From contig CASEAR010000038.1 in assembly GCA_949285835.1 (NCBI GenBank), positions 1 to 42,924 of the forward strand: a DNA stretch of 42,924 nt, given 5' to 3'. The position numbers and the translations under genes were made by a program. The notes under the pieces are model-generated. The model did no database searches. It worked only from the letters and a program-made list of their open reading frames with translations, and had not been told where the DNA came from. The DNA is from an uncultured Verrucomicrobiota bacterium (lineage in GTDB: Bacteria > Verrucomicrobiota > Kiritimatiellia > RFP12 > UBA3636). Positions 1 through 9,402 of the stretch are shown piece after piece (positions within the stretch are counted from its first letter, which is position 1; every line of letters begins with the position of its first letter).

Positions 1-805
1 GCGACTCCCCCGACCCACCAGGACGCGGCCGGCGGGGCCGTTCCACCGCGCCGTCATCGCGAGGCTTTCGAGGCTTTTCCACTGCGCCTTCATCACGCGG
101 TTTGCGGGGCCGTTCCACCGCTCCCTCATTGCGAGGCTTACGAGGCTTTTCCACTGCGCCCTCATCGCGAGGCTTACGGGGCTTTTTCACTGCGCCTTCA
201 TCGCGAGGTTTGCGGGGCCGTTCCACCGCGCCTTCATCGCGAGGCTTGCGGGGCTTTTCCACTGCGCCCTCATCGCGCGGCTTACGAGGAGGTTCAAAAT
301 TTGCACGATGACCATGCCTCCGTTCAAACTCCTCGTGATGACGTCTGCGGGGACGCCCTACCGCGCCTTCATCGCGAGGCCCGCGGGGACGCTCCACTGC
401 GCCTTCATCGCGAGGCCTGCGGGGCCGTTCCACTGCGCCCTCATCGCGAGGCCTGCGAGGAGGTTCAAAATCTGTACGATGACCATGCCTCCGTTCAAAC
501 TCCTCGTGATGACGTCTGCGTGGCCGCTCCACCGCACCTTCATCGCGAGGCCCGCGGGGACGTTTCTCCGCGCGGACATCTCTGTCTTTACGGAATTTTC
601 CATCTTCCGACCTGCGATCAAACTTCTCGCCGTCCCTGATGGCACGCCCGCCAGTTTCGCGATCTGCCCTCACACCATCGACGACGCTGCCCTCCACGCT
701 ATTTGCCGGCAGCTTTCCAGCGTCGCCGGGGTTTACGTCCCCGGCAAAAGACAACACCGCACCGCCCGCCAACAGCACAGCGCTCAACAAACCAAATTTC
801 ACCAT
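1..805 (-). CDS. Secreted Arg/Pro-rich 12-residue repeat protein (3' end beyond window)
   Basis: The minus-strand frame is open from ATG at 805 to the window edge (268 residues seen, no stop). A GGAGGAAG ribosome site sits just before the ATG. Residues 1-21 are a clear Sec signal peptide (MVKFGLLSAVLLAGG..., cleavage near SFA|GD). Residues 22-83 are a charged, non-repetitive linker. From about residue 84 on there are 11 copies of a unit close to PRDEGAVEKPRK. Two 19-20 residue blocks (RHHEEFERRHGHR followed by FEPPR) interrupt them at residues 98-116 and 154-173. The mature protein is extremely basic. I do not recognise a family and no enzyme motif is visible; a surface, nucleic-acid or polyanion-binding role is only a guess. 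The gene follows the GHL10 hydrolase gene, 142 bases downstream in transcription order. Confidence 0.8.
   Translation of the reverse strand, partial: MVKFGLLSAVLLAGGAVLSFAGDVNPGDAGKLPANSVEGSVVDGVRADRETGGRAIRDGEKFDRRSEDGKFRKDRDVRAEKRPRGPRDEGAVERPRRRHHEEFERRHGHRTDFEPPRRPRDEGAVERPRRPRDEGAVERPRGPRDEGAVGRPRRRHHEEFERRHGHRANFEPPRKPRDEGAVEKPRKPRDEGAVERPRKPRDEGAVKKPRKPRDEGAVEKPRKPRNEGAVERPRKPRDEGAVEKPRKPRDDGAVERPRRPRPGGSGES
26..556 (-). repeat. 36-bp tandem repeats inside the secreted repeat gene
   Basis: About eleven in-frame 36-bp units encode PRDEGAVE(K/R)PR(K/R/G). Two longer blocks, around 290-350 and 465-530, are nearly identical to each other in DNA. Units differ by single bases, often silent or K/R swaps, which suggests recent expansion by slippage or unequal crossing-over. 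It is coding sequence, not a CRISPR array. Confidence 0.85.
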
Positions 806-947
806 GGCTTCCTCCGAATACTTTTTCAGTTAAACCGTGCCTCCACACGCATGCAGCGCCAGAACAGCGGCGCCGCACAGTCTGTAAACGTCCGCCGGGC
901 CGCATTTATTGTGCGGATCGGATTTTTTCTTTTATGAGCGGATCATT

Positions 948-2909
948 TCACGGCTGGCGGCAACGGGCGAGTCCGGGCAGGATTTCAAACAACATCTTCC
1001 CGTCCAGCCTGAAAAAAGAGACCCCCGCGGCTCCTGCAGCCGCAGCGGCGTTGATCTGACCGGCAGTTTTATTGAGATCCAGTCTCACGCCGTCCGCGTT
1101 GACGCCTATTCCCGGAAAAATGCGCCTGCCGTCTTCCCGGCTGCGGATCTGCGACTTCACCCATTTTTCAAACAAGCTGTTTTTGTCGGTATAGTCCATT
1201 GGGACGACAAAATCGACCAGATCGTTTTCCAGCCATGCGCGCCAATCCTGTCCCACGGAAACCACGCACTGCGGATACCCGCCGTATACCGCGGCGGAGA
1301 GGACGCACTCCGGCGCTTTTTCTGCAAGTTTTTCCCGCACGTACTCAAGCGCATCCGATACGCAGCCGGTTCTGTACCCGAAGAATTTTTCACGAAGCGG
1401 CTCCGAAGCCGCCGTTTCCTTCACCCAGTTTGTAAAAATCACGCCGGTTTCAGCCGCGAAATCCTTCTGCCACCTTTTCCCGATACAACCAAAGGAGTAA
1501 TGCTCGGTGTACCTCACATAGTCCAGATGGACGCCGTCGAATCTGTTGTTCAAGACGTAGAAGCAGCACACCGCCGCCAGTTCCTCCCGCACGCGCAACG
1601 ACGCGGGATCCAGCCATTTTTCGCCAGCCTTCCGCCCTGTATAGTCGGCGTTTTCTCCTGATTTGCATTTTTCGTCCCAGACTTCATCTGAAAAGCCCTC
1701 GGGAGAGAAAGCAAAAATCCAGGCGTGAACCTTTAAGCCGCGCTCCTTGTACGCATTCAGCACGGTACGCATCCTCTTCAGCGCGGAGGCGTCGTTTTCT
1801 GATGAAAAACCGGCATGTCCATCCCTCCAGACGAGCCTTGGCGCCTTCAGAAACACATCGGTTACCCCTGCGGAACGCAAAAGATCCGCAGTGCCTGCCG
1901 GATCCTTCGCCGAATGCCGCATATCGTCCCAAACCGCCGCCGTTTCAGGCATGGAGACCCGAACCGTCAGGCCGGACAGTACGGAAACCTCCGCCGACAG
2001 TTTTATCAGCGACAGAACGGCCTCCGGGAATGCGCCTTCAGAAATTTTGCCGTCCGCAGCGGCAAGCTTGCCGGAGATACCGGAAATTATCTTTTCAAAT
2101 TCGGCGCGGCGTCCGCCTGTCAGACCGGCGGCACAGGCTCTTAGCTCCTTCTCTGAGGAAGAGCCCGCCGCACGCCACAGGTTTTTCCTGAGGCTGAGCG
2201 CCGCTTCGCGCAAAAGCGCCGGATTACAGGCCCCGGTAATGGAAGCAAGCAGGATACGGCCGCTTTCCTCCGACACAGACTCGTTGGGCACGGCCGTCAT
2301 CCAGACACCAGAAGGCCCGGAAAGGCAGGCCGGTGCGCCGGGTGCGCCGTTTTCACACTCCCAGAGCGCCGCCACCTGAACGCCGCCCGCGTCGGGGACA
2401 ACGCCGATGCACGACGGCGTTTTGAAGGAGAAAACACCGGACAGCGGCTGCTTCGGTCCGCCGCGAAACCTCATTTTCGTCCAGACGCCGTCCGGAGGAC
2501 GCTCAATGCCGGTAATCCTCATCCCCATAATTTTCGCCAGAGCCTGAGAATCAGAGTGATGAACAGCCACCCGTCCCCCGCCGGAAATAAACCCCCTGAG
2601 GGACTTCAGCATCCCTTCGGAAGGGCGTTCAACGCATACCAGATGCACAACGGAACATTTACCGGAAAGCGCCTCACTGAATTTCGTATCCGGGAAAACT
2701 TCCGCCTGCAGGCCGCCACCGTCAAGAAACTTTGCGATCAGCCTGCCCTTGGCCTCGGCAAATCTGGCGTCCCCGCCGGACAACAGGGAATCATATCCGA
2801 AAACGACCGAAACCGGACATTCCCCGCATCGCGCATACCCGCCGGAAAACGCGGCGGCGAGCGCGACGGCGAACGTTACCGCCCATGCTGCGGAGCGCAA
2901 CCCGCTCAT
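948..2909 (-). CDS. Secreted GHL10-type glycoside hydrolase-like protein
   Basis: 653 residues with an N-terminal signal peptide (about 1-26). Residues 35-225 look like a glutamine-amidotransferase/ThuA-like Rossmann domain (hydrophobic strand, FISGGGRVAVHH turn). Residues 230-320 look helical. Residues 335-650 are a TIM barrel of the GHL10 (glycosyl hydrolase-like 10, DUF187-related) family: LKVHAWIF, then FDGVHLDYVRY (458-467) and VVPMDY, the signature strand ends of that family. The family acts on glycans, but the exact bond cleaved is unknown. ATG at 2907-2909 overlaps the araA stop by four bases (ATGA), so it is translationally coupled to arabinose isomerase. That suggests the substrate is an arabinose-containing or other plant glycan (inference). 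Confidence 0.8.
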   Translation of the reverse strand: MSGLRSAAWAVTFAVALAAAFSGGYARCGECPVSVVFGYDSLLSGGDARFAEAKGRLIAKFLDGGGLQAEVFPDTKFSEALSGKCSVVHLVCVERPSEGMLKSLRGFISGGGRVAVHHSDSQALAKIMGMRITGIERPPDGVWTKMRFRGGPKQPLSGVFSFKTPSCIGVVPDAGGVQVAALWECENGAPGAPACLSGPSGVWMTAVPNESVSEESGRILLASITGACNPALLREAALSLRKNLWRAAGSSSEKELRACAAGLTGGRRAEFEKIISGISGKLAAADGKISEGAFPEAVLSLIKLSAEVSVLSGLTVRVSMPETAAVWDDMRHSAKDPAGTADLLRSAGVTDVFLKAPRLVWRDGHAGFSSENDASALKRMRTVLNAYKERGLKVHAWIFAFSPEGFSDEVWDEKCKSGENADYTGRKAGEKWLDPASLRVREELAAVCCFYVLNNRFDGVHLDYVRYTEHYSFGCIGKRWQKDFAAETGVIFTNWVKETAASEPLREKFFGYRTGCVSDALEYVREKLAEKAPECVLSAAVYGGYPQCVVSVGQDWRAWLENDLVDFVVPMDYTDKNSLFEKWVKSQIRSREDGRRIFPGIGVNADGVRLDLNKTAGQINAAAAAGAAGVSFFRLDGKMLFEILPGLARCRQP

Positions 2910-4408
2910 CTCGAGAAAGCAGCCTCATTCCAGCGCAGCTCGTTCCTGAAGGTACGCAAGTCCGTGTCTGCGTCTATAAACACACACTCCACGCCCATGG
3001 CGTCCGCCCAATCCCCGAGCTGCCCGGCGTCAAGATCGTACGAAAACGCCGTATGGTGGGCTCCGCCCGCCGTCAGCCACGCTTCAGCCCCGCGCTCAAG
3101 ATCCGGGAACGGGCGCCACAATGCGGACGCCACCGGGAGCCTGGGCATGGGATTTTCCTGCGGCAGGCATTCGACGTCGTTTACGATAAGGCGGAAACGG
3201 GCGCCCAGGTCGACAAGCGAACATGCCACGCCGCGTCCCGGTTTTGACGTAAACACGAGCCTTGCCGGATCCTCCCGTTCTCCCATGGAAAGGAACTCCA
3301 CCCTGATTTCCGGTCTGGAGGCGGCGACGCTCGGACAAACTTCCAGCATATGGGCCTGAAGGATGGCGCCGCTGCCGGCATCGTCAAAATGATACGTATA
3401 ATCCTCGAAGAACGAAGTGCCGCGCGGATTCGGGACGGTTTTTGCCATCACCTTCATGATTCGTACCATTGCGGCTGTTTTCCAGTCTCCTTCCGCGCCG
3501 AAACCGTACCCGTCGGCCATGAGCCTCTGAATGGCCAGCCCCGGGAGCTGTTTCAGGCCGGAAAGCGTCTGGAAATTTGTCACCACCGCATTATAGCCGC
3601 GCTCCTCAAGAAATCTACGCAAGCCGAGCTCGATTGACGCCTGAACCTCTACATGACGTCGGAATTCTTCCGGGCTGCGTCCGGCCGCGTTTACCGAGTA
3701 GAGCCGGTAGTATTCTTCTGTAAGCGCGGCCGAATCGGCGGAGGACACGGCATCAACGTACTTTGCCAGATCCTCAGCGCTGTAGGCATCGACTTTCCAT
3801 CCGAACGCAATCTCGGCCGCGACCTTGTCGCCTTCCGTTACCGCCACGTCCCTCATATTGTCCCCGAAACGCGCAATACGGACCTGCCTGCTTTCATTTA
3901 TTCCCGCTGCGGTGCGCATCCAGCCGGCGATGCGGCGCAGGACTCCGGCGTTCCGCCAGTGTCCGGCCACCGTCTTGCGCGGGATATTCAGCCGAGTGAG
4001 GAGATGCGCAAATTCGCGATCCCCGTGAGCAGACTGATTCGTATTCATAAAGTCCATATCTATGGTGCTGAACGGCAAAGCGGAATTAAACTGCGTATGC
4101 AGATGCATCAGCGGCTTGCGGAAATTACGCAGCCCGCATATCCACATTTTCGCAGGAGAAAAAGTGTGCATCCACGTTATTACGCCCGCACAGCACGGAT
4201 CTTTGTCCGCGTCTGAGAACAATCTATTGATCGATTCTGCGTCTATGAGCACAGCTTTGAACACAATCTCAAAAGGCAGAATCCCGGACGCGTTCATCCC
4301 CGAGACCATCTCGGAGGAATGCGACGCGACCTCTGCGAGGCACGCTTCACCGTACAAATCCTGAGAACCCGTCGCAAACCAGAATACAGACTTGTTTTCC
4401 TTCATCAT
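2906..4408 (-). CDS. araA: L-arabinose isomerase
   Basis: Interconverts L-arabinose and L-ribulose in the cytoplasm, the first step of arabinose catabolism. From the ATG at 4406-4408 it is 500 residues, the same length as E. coli AraA. That ATG is followed by a second ATG and preceded by GGAG with 5-base spacing; a longer frame starts at 4426 but lacks a good ribosome site. Landmarks in order: FWFATGSQDLYG near the N terminus, FGAEGDWKTAA (catalytic Glu), SFFEDYTYHF (second Glu), AHMLEVCPS (metal His), and LTAGGAHHTAFS (second metal His). All four metal/catalytic positions are intact. No araB (ribulokinase) or araD is in the window, so the rest of the pathway must be elsewhere. The gene lies between an esterase (58-bp gap) and the GHL10 hydrolase (overlap). 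Confidence 0.97.
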   Translation of the reverse strand: MMKENKSVFWFATGSQDLYGEACLAEVASHSSEMVSGMNASGILPFEIVFKAVLIDAESINRLFSDADKDPCCAGVITWMHTFSPAKMWICGLRNFRKPLMHLHTQFNSALPFSTIDMDFMNTNQSAHGDREFAHLLTRLNIPRKTVAGHWRNAGVLRRIAGWMRTAAGINESRQVRIARFGDNMRDVAVTEGDKVAAEIAFGWKVDAYSAEDLAKYVDAVSSADSAALTEEYYRLYSVNAAGRSPEEFRRHVEVQASIELGLRRFLEERGYNAVVTNFQTLSGLKQLPGLAIQRLMADGYGFGAEGDWKTAAMVRIMKVMAKTVPNPRGTSFFEDYTYHFDDAGSGAILQAHMLEVCPSVAASRPEIRVEFLSMGEREDPARLVFTSKPGRGVACSLVDLGARFRLIVNDVECLPQENPMPRLPVASALWRPFPDLERGAEAWLTAGGAHHTAFSYDLDAGQLGDWADAMGVECVFIDADTDLRTFRNELRWNEAAFSR

Positions 4409-4466
4409 ATCTTCTCCGTTTCGCATTGCTCGTGCCGCCGCCCGTCAGCGGCCGCGGCTGCGGCAG

Positions 4467-5267
4467 TTAATCACCAAACATGAAACCGCATATCTCCCGC
4501 AGGAAAAGCACAGCCTCGTCCGGCCACAGCGAGATGTCCGCGCGGCCGGAGCCGAGCTGCATGCCGTGCCAGCCTCCCGGGAATATGTGCAAGCTGCAGG
4601 CCCTGTCCGCCGCGCGCATTGCGTTTACGAACATAATCGAGTTCTCTACAGGCACTGTTTTGTCCCCGGACACAGCCCACACATACGCCGGGGGAGTATC
4701 CTCTCCCACATGTTTTTCCAGAGAGAAAAGTTCGCATTCCGCGGCTCCGGCCTGCGGCCCCATCATGCACATCAAGCTCCCCTCGTGCCTGAATTCGCCG
4801 CCGGTTATCACCGGATAGCACAGCACCGACGCATCCGGACGCGGATCCTCAGCGTCAAACGCATCGCCGTTGACCGCCTTCGAATGCCTGTATATCGTAC
4901 CGGCGGCGGCGGCCAGATGCCCGCCCGCGGAAAAGCCGCACACTGCCACATTGCCCGGGATCACCCCCCATTCTACGGCGCGCCCTCGAACCATGCGCAC
5001 CGCCCGGACCGCATCGTCCAGAGGAGCCGGGAACCGGTGGGGGCTTACCCTGTAATGCAGCACAAACACCCTGAATCCATACTCACGGAAACGCAATGCT
5101 ATCGGCTCGCCCTCCGTCTCCTCGCAAACCGTGCGGTACCCGCCGCCTGGAATCACGATCATCGCCGGCTTCGGCACTGGCACAGCCTCGTCCTGAACGT
5201 CACGGTAAACCACAAGCTCCGACTCCGCCGCCGGATCACTCCACAATCTGACCGTTTCCTTTTTCAT
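4467..5267 (-). CDS. Alpha/beta hydrolase, acetyl-xylan-esterase-like
   Basis: 266 residues from ATG 5267 (MKKETVRLW); an ATG at 5282 (MRVSD) is also possible, while the frame upstream runs into the pseudouridine synthase gene and is unlikely. The alpha/beta hydrolase pattern is complete: the oxyanion motif VIPGGGYR near residue 34, the nucleophile elbow GFSAGGHLAAA, and the C-terminal catalytic His in FPGGWHGMQ. No signal peptide is visible, so it probably acts in the cytoplasm. This group (BD-FAE / xylan esterase 1-like) removes acetyl or other ester groups from sugars. Placement just before araA suggests deacetylation of imported hemicellulose oligosaccharides; that substrate is inferred. 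Confidence 0.8.
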   Translation of the reverse strand: MKKETVRLWSDPAAESELVVYRDVQDEAVPVPKPAMIVIPGGGYRTVCEETEGEPIALRFREYGFRVFVLHYRVSPHRFPAPLDDAVRAVRMVRGRAVEWGVIPGNVAVCGFSAGGHLAAAAGTIYRHSKAVNGDAFDAEDPRPDASVLCYPVITGGEFRHEGSLMCMMGPQAGAAECELFSLEKHVGEDTPPAYVWAVSGDKTVPVENSIMFVNAMRAADRACSLHIFPGGWHGMQLGSGRADISLWPDEAVLFLREICGFMFGD

Positions 5268-5311
5268 ATCGCTTACCCGCATATAATTCTGTCCGCAGCA
5301 GCTCCATACGC

Positions 5312-6250
5312 TCAGCCCGGCACCTCCAGCCCTTTTCTTACGGCGATGTAATCCTCCGGCAGAGGCGCTTCCGCGGATACGGTTTCGCCCGTCACCGGAT
5401 GCACAAATTCCAGACGCCATGCGTGAAGCATCTGCCGCATGGGCCGCACCGGAAGCGCGTTATCCGCGGAAGGCCATCCGTACACGGCGTCGCCAAGAAC
5501 CGGATGCCCGATATAGCGCATGTGAACGCGTATCTGATGCGTGCGGCCCGTCCTGATCTTCACACGCAGCTCCGACGCCCGGCCCCAACGATGCAGCACA
5601 GAATATTCGCTGACTGCCACTCTCCCGCTGTCCCTGAGCACAGCCATTTTCTTGCGATCCGAGCGGCTTCTTCCGATGCGTGATTCCAGCACTTCCGAAT
5701 CCGCATCCGGACAGCCGTGAACAAGCGTCCGGTACGTTTTGCTTATGCCGGATTCTTTGAACGCAGACGCCAGCCCCGTCATCGCATCCTGAGTCTTGGC
5801 CACGACCATGGCTCCGGACGTGTCACGGTCCAGACGGTGCACAATCCCGGGACGCCCTTCCCACCCAACGGACAGCGCCTCCGGACAGTGGTTCAGCACG
5901 GCGTTCACCAGAGTGCCGTCGGGATGGCCCGGCGCAGGATGCACAACAAGCCCCGCCGGCTTGTTTACGACAAGGAGCCATTCGTCCTCGAAGAGGATAT
6001 CCAGCGGGATATCCTCTCCCCTGACGCCCTCGGGAGGGCGGACTTCCGGCAGGTCGATCTCGTAAACCTCCCCCGGAATTACCCTGTTGGACAATGCGTC
6101 GAATCTCTCACCCGACCGCGTTACCAGTCCGTCCGAGGCCAGACTGCGTATTCTGGACTTCGCCAATCCGAAAGCTCCGGACAGCGCATCGACCGTCCGC
6201 GGTCGAGCCTCCCCGGCTCCGTATTCCGGTGCTGTCCACGAAAACTTCAT
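5312..6250 (-). CDS. RluA-family ribosomal pseudouridine synthase (RluD-like)
   Basis: Converts specific uridines in rRNA to pseudouridine. 312 residues with an N-terminal S4-like RNA-binding region (about 15-70, containing VDALSGAFGLAKSRIRSLASDG). The catalytic domain follows: NKPAGLVVHPAPGH (96-109), then the HRLDRDTSG motif with catalytic Asp141, then RTGRTHQIRVHM. The layout matches RluD, but the target position cannot be told from sequence. ATG at 6250 overlaps the stop of the upstream PqqD-like gene by four bases. A housekeeping gene in the middle of a transport and sugar series is probably just operon packing. Confidence 0.93.
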   Translation of the reverse strand: MKFSWTAPEYGAGEARPRTVDALSGAFGLAKSRIRSLASDGLVTRSGERFDALSNRVIPGEVYEIDLPEVRPPEGVRGEDIPLDILFEDEWLLVVNKPAGLVVHPAPGHPDGTLVNAVLNHCPEALSVGWEGRPGIVHRLDRDTSGAMVVAKTQDAMTGLASAFKESGISKTYRTLVHGCPDADSEVLESRIGRSRSDRKKMAVLRDSGRVAVSEYSVLHRWGRASELRVKIRTGRTHQIRVHMRYIGHPVLGDAVYGWPSADNALPVRPMRQMLHAWRLEFVHPVTGETVSAEAPLPEDYIAVRKGLEVPG

Positions 6251-6660
6251 GACTTTGCCGCGTCCACATTCCCGCTTCGCGGAAGCATCGGCACTATGAC
6301 TCCGCGCCGGGTCAGCGTTTGAAAATACTGCCCGACAAGAGCGCGCGATTCAAAAAATGTCAATTTCTCCCTCTTTGAAAATTCATCGACAATGTCCTCA
6401 AACGTCCTTCTGCCGTCCACCATTTCCCATACGCTTCGGCCTATCCGGTCCAGAATGTAGCGTTTACGCGTTCTCGCCTTGAGCACGCGGCGGAGGAAAT
6501 TCATCACCGCGCCCCTGTAGCGCAGTTCAACTTCGATTTCAAGCTCCCCGGTCTGAGGATTGTCCGAAAGAATCCGCGCGGCGGCGTTGCGCACGGGAAC
6601 CGCCATGAGCGCGTCCCTGAAGCGTTTCTCCTGCTGTCCTGTACTCAGATGTGAAAACAT
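6247..6660 (-). CDS. PqqD-like small protein
   Basis: 137 residues. The region around residues 70-122 (ILDRIGRSVWEMVDGRRT, then a helix, then ALVGQYFQTLTRRGVI) fits the PqqD domain, a winged-helix fold that in PQQ and other RiPP pathways presents a precursor peptide to a radical-SAM enzyme. Here no radical-SAM protein or precursor peptide is nearby. N-terminal residues 1-65 resemble no domain I know, but contain an alternating basic/hydrophobic stretch ending in KARTRKRY. The gene is six bases after the ExbD-like gene and overlaps the RluA gene. Stand-alone PqqD-like proteins are common and mostly uncharacterised, so function is open. Confidence 0.7.
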   Translation of the reverse strand: MFSHLSTGQQEKRFRDALMAVPVRNAAARILSDNPQTGELEIEVELRYRGAVMNFLRRVLKARTRKRYILDRIGRSVWEMVDGRRTFEDIVDEFSKREKLTFFESRALVGQYFQTLTRRGVIVPMLPRSGNVDAAKS

Positions 6661-6666
6661 GACCGG

Positions 6667-7449
6667 TTATTTCCCGTCTCTGGCGATCTGGACACTTTCA
6701 AACCCGGAACCGCGCGCCATTTCCACGATCTTCGACATCAGGCTGACCGGGACGCCGGGTTCTCCGTCCACGATAACGGAAGCTTTCGCGTTCTCCCCAT
6801 ACAGGGAACGGAACAGCGCGGGCAAATCCGCCACCCTGCCGGCCGCTTTCCCGTTCACCGTTACATATCTGGATTTGTCTACGACTATGGAAACCGTGCT
6901 GTTTGTCTGCCCCTGCGGCTCCGGTTCGGCAGCAGGCTGCGCGTCCGCGGCTTTCTTCTTACCGTACACGGGCGCAGAAATCGACACTTCCGGCCTCATC
7001 GCCGCCACAGTATCCGCGGGAAGTCCGGCGTTCTTCTGCCTCACGCGCGCCTTGTCCCACTCAAGCATGCGTCCCACTTCCTTCATCCTTGCAATTTTTT
7101 CCGTGATGTCGGGAATAGACGCCATGCCGGACTCGTAAAGCTCTCTGTAAGCGGCGAGAGCTGCGGCCGTTTTCTCTTTATCAGCGCCTAGAGAAGACGC
7201 TGTCTTTTCGTAGGCTTCGCGCGCAGCCGCCACCTCCGGACGCGCCAGAACCTCCCTTCTGGCCGCCATAACGTCTCTCATGAGCCCGCGCATTTCACGC
7301 GACAACACCCCGCGCTCGTAATCCGAAAGCAGGTTCTCCCCGCTCAGGCTGTCCGCCGCCGGCACCTTCGCAGGCCTTGCCCCCGGGGCGGGAGCGCACA
7401 GCAGCACTGCAAACCCAAGCGCCGTCAAAGTCAAACTGATAGATCTCAT
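6667..7449 (-). CDS. Exported protein with soluble ExbD-like C-terminal domain
   Basis: 260 residues with a cleavable-looking signal peptide (1-24, ending APAPGA) and a GGAGG site 8 bases before the ATG. Residues 30-175 are a long charged helical region. Residues 183-260 follow the pattern of the periplasmic domain of ExbD/TolR: a first strand (VSIVVDKSRYVTVNGKA), then a LPALFRSLY helix, then KASVIVDGEPGVPVSLMSKIVEMARGSGF. Genuine ExbD anchors this domain with an N-terminal membrane helix carrying an Asp; this protein has neither. It sits 43 bases after the tonB-like gene in an exbB-exbD-tonB series, so a role in tuning or anchoring the Ton complex is a reasonable inference. Confidence 0.6.
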   Translation of the reverse strand: MRSISLTLTALGFAVLLCAPAPGARPAKVPAADSLSGENLLSDYERGVLSREMRGLMRDVMAARREVLARPEVAAAREAYEKTASSLGADKEKTAAALAAYRELYESGMASIPDITEKIARMKEVGRMLEWDKARVRQKNAGLPADTVAAMRPEVSISAPVYGKKKAADAQPAAEPEPQGQTNSTVSIVVDKSRYVTVNGKAAGRVADLPALFRSLYGENAKASVIVDGEPGVPVSLMSKIVEMARGSGFESVQIARDGK

Positions 7450-7492
7450 TTCCGAATCCTCCAGATCCGCCGTGCGTACGCACAGCGCCGTG

Positions 7493-8215
<723 letters not shown>

Positions 8216-8218
8216 AGG

Positions 8219-8623
8219 CTACCGATCCCTCGTGGACAACGACATGCCGTTTATTCCCAGCTGATGCGCTGTCTTGGCAATCTCCACCACAGAACCGTAC
8301 GACGACTCTACGTCGCCGCGAATTATCAGCTTCAGATCCGGCTCGCCGGATTTGAGCATTCCGAGCCTGACGGACAGCTCTTCAATGGTTACAGGATCGT
8401 TTTCCAGGAAAATGCGCCCGGCGGCGTCTACGCTCACAACCGCGCTTTTCATGGAAGCGTCATACGGCTTCGCCTTGCCCTCCGGCAGCTTCACCGGGAT
8501 TCCGCTCTCTACGAGAGGGAACGTGATTATGAAGGTTATCAAAAGCAGAAACGTAAGATCCATCATAGGCGTGAGATTCATCTCCGCCACAGGCCTTATC
8601 CTTTGTCTTCCGCGACGCGGCAT
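8219..8623 (-). CDS. ExbD/TolR-family biopolymer transport protein
   Basis: 134 residues: a short cytoplasmic basic start, then one membrane helix (MNLTPMMDLTFLLLITFII) carrying the conserved proton-path Asp22, then a periplasmic domain (VSVDAAGRIFLENDPVT, LKLIIRGDVESSYGSVVEIA). It works with ExbB as the proton-driven motor for TonB. It lies 24 bases after the exbB stop and 3 bases before the tonB-like start, so the three form one unit. Confidence 0.93.
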   Translation of the reverse strand: MPRRGRQRIRPVAEMNLTPMMDLTFLLLITFIITFPLVESGIPVKLPEGKAKPYDASMKSAVVSVDAAGRIFLENDPVTIEELSVRLGMLKSGEPDLKLIIRGDVESSYGSVVEIAKTAHQLGINGMSLSTRDR

Positions 8624-8647
8624 CCGATCTCTCCCGCAAACAGCAGC

Positions 8648-9385
8648 CTACTGACGGCCGTGTATTCTGCCGATATCCGCCAGAAGCTCGTCTGTGAAAT
8701 TCTCGGCGTCGGACACGATCTCGCGCGCCGCATCGCTCAGCCTGTTGTAAAAGTACCCTGAAGGTATCGCCACGAGCAGCCCCAGCACCGTCGTGAGCAG
8801 AGCTCCGGATATACCGGGAGCCACGCTCGAAATCATCGCCGCGCCGCCCCCGTCCGCCATGGTCATGAAGGAGCCCATCACCCCCCAAACCGTGCCGAAC
8901 AAACCGATTGAGGGCGCCATCGACGCGCACGTGGCTATGGACGTGAGATTCCTCTCCACGCTTGCGATCTGCTCCGAAAGCGCCCGCTCCGCCGTAACCC
9001 GCAGCTTCCCGAGATCTCCCGCCCCCAGCTCGACAGCGTCCATCCCCGGCTCCCATTCGTTGACTTCCGCGGAGCTCATCCCGTGCTGCCTGAGCATCAC
9101 GGAGAGCTCGTCCGTAACGGCCTCGTATATCTCCGAAACCGGGGCGCCCCTGAACTTTCTGAGACCGGAAAGCTTGGCTCCGGAAGGATGCGCATACTTC
9201 CGGTACTCCGAAAGCACGGCCCCGTCCCACCGGCGCATCAGGGAAAACACGGAAAACCTTTCATGTATCTTTATAATCGCATACACGGAAAGCGCCACGA
9301 GCGACAGAACCACTGCCCTGTTAAACATGTCGGAAGTTCTGAACGCATCGAAAACCATCAGAGCCAACGGCGGAAAATATGTCAT
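8648..9385 (-). CDS. ExbB/TolQ-family proton channel protein
   Basis: 245 residues from ATG 9385 (MTYFPPLALM); the frame extends upstream to 9481 but that part lies inside aspartate carbamoyltransferase. The first membrane helix is about 22-38. A cytoplasmic loop follows, and then the family's two conserved C-terminal helices: ASMAPSIGLFGTVWGVMGSF and APGISGALLTTVLGLLVAIPSG, where the conserved Thr and Pro positions are kept. It forms the inner-membrane channel for ExbD/TonB. The start is 17 bases after the upstream stop. Confidence 0.93.
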   Translation of the reverse strand: MTYFPPLALMVFDAFRTSDMFNRAVVLSLVALSVYAIIKIHERFSVFSLMRRWDGAVLSEYRKYAHPSGAKLSGLRKFRGAPVSEIYEAVTDELSVMLRQHGMSSAEVNEWEPGMDAVELGAGDLGKLRVTAERALSEQIASVERNLTSIATCASMAPSIGLFGTVWGVMGSFMTMADGGGAAMISSVAPGISGALLTTVLGLLVAIPSGYFYNRLSDAAREIVSDAENFTDELLADIGRIHGRQ

Positions 9386-9402
9386 CTCTCGCTTGGCCTC
9401 CC

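Noticed and set aside
26..556. Regularly spaced repeats that look like a CRISPR array
   Set aside because: Units are directly adjacent 36-mers without unique spacers, and they keep one open frame with a signal peptide and ribosome site; this is a coding repeat.
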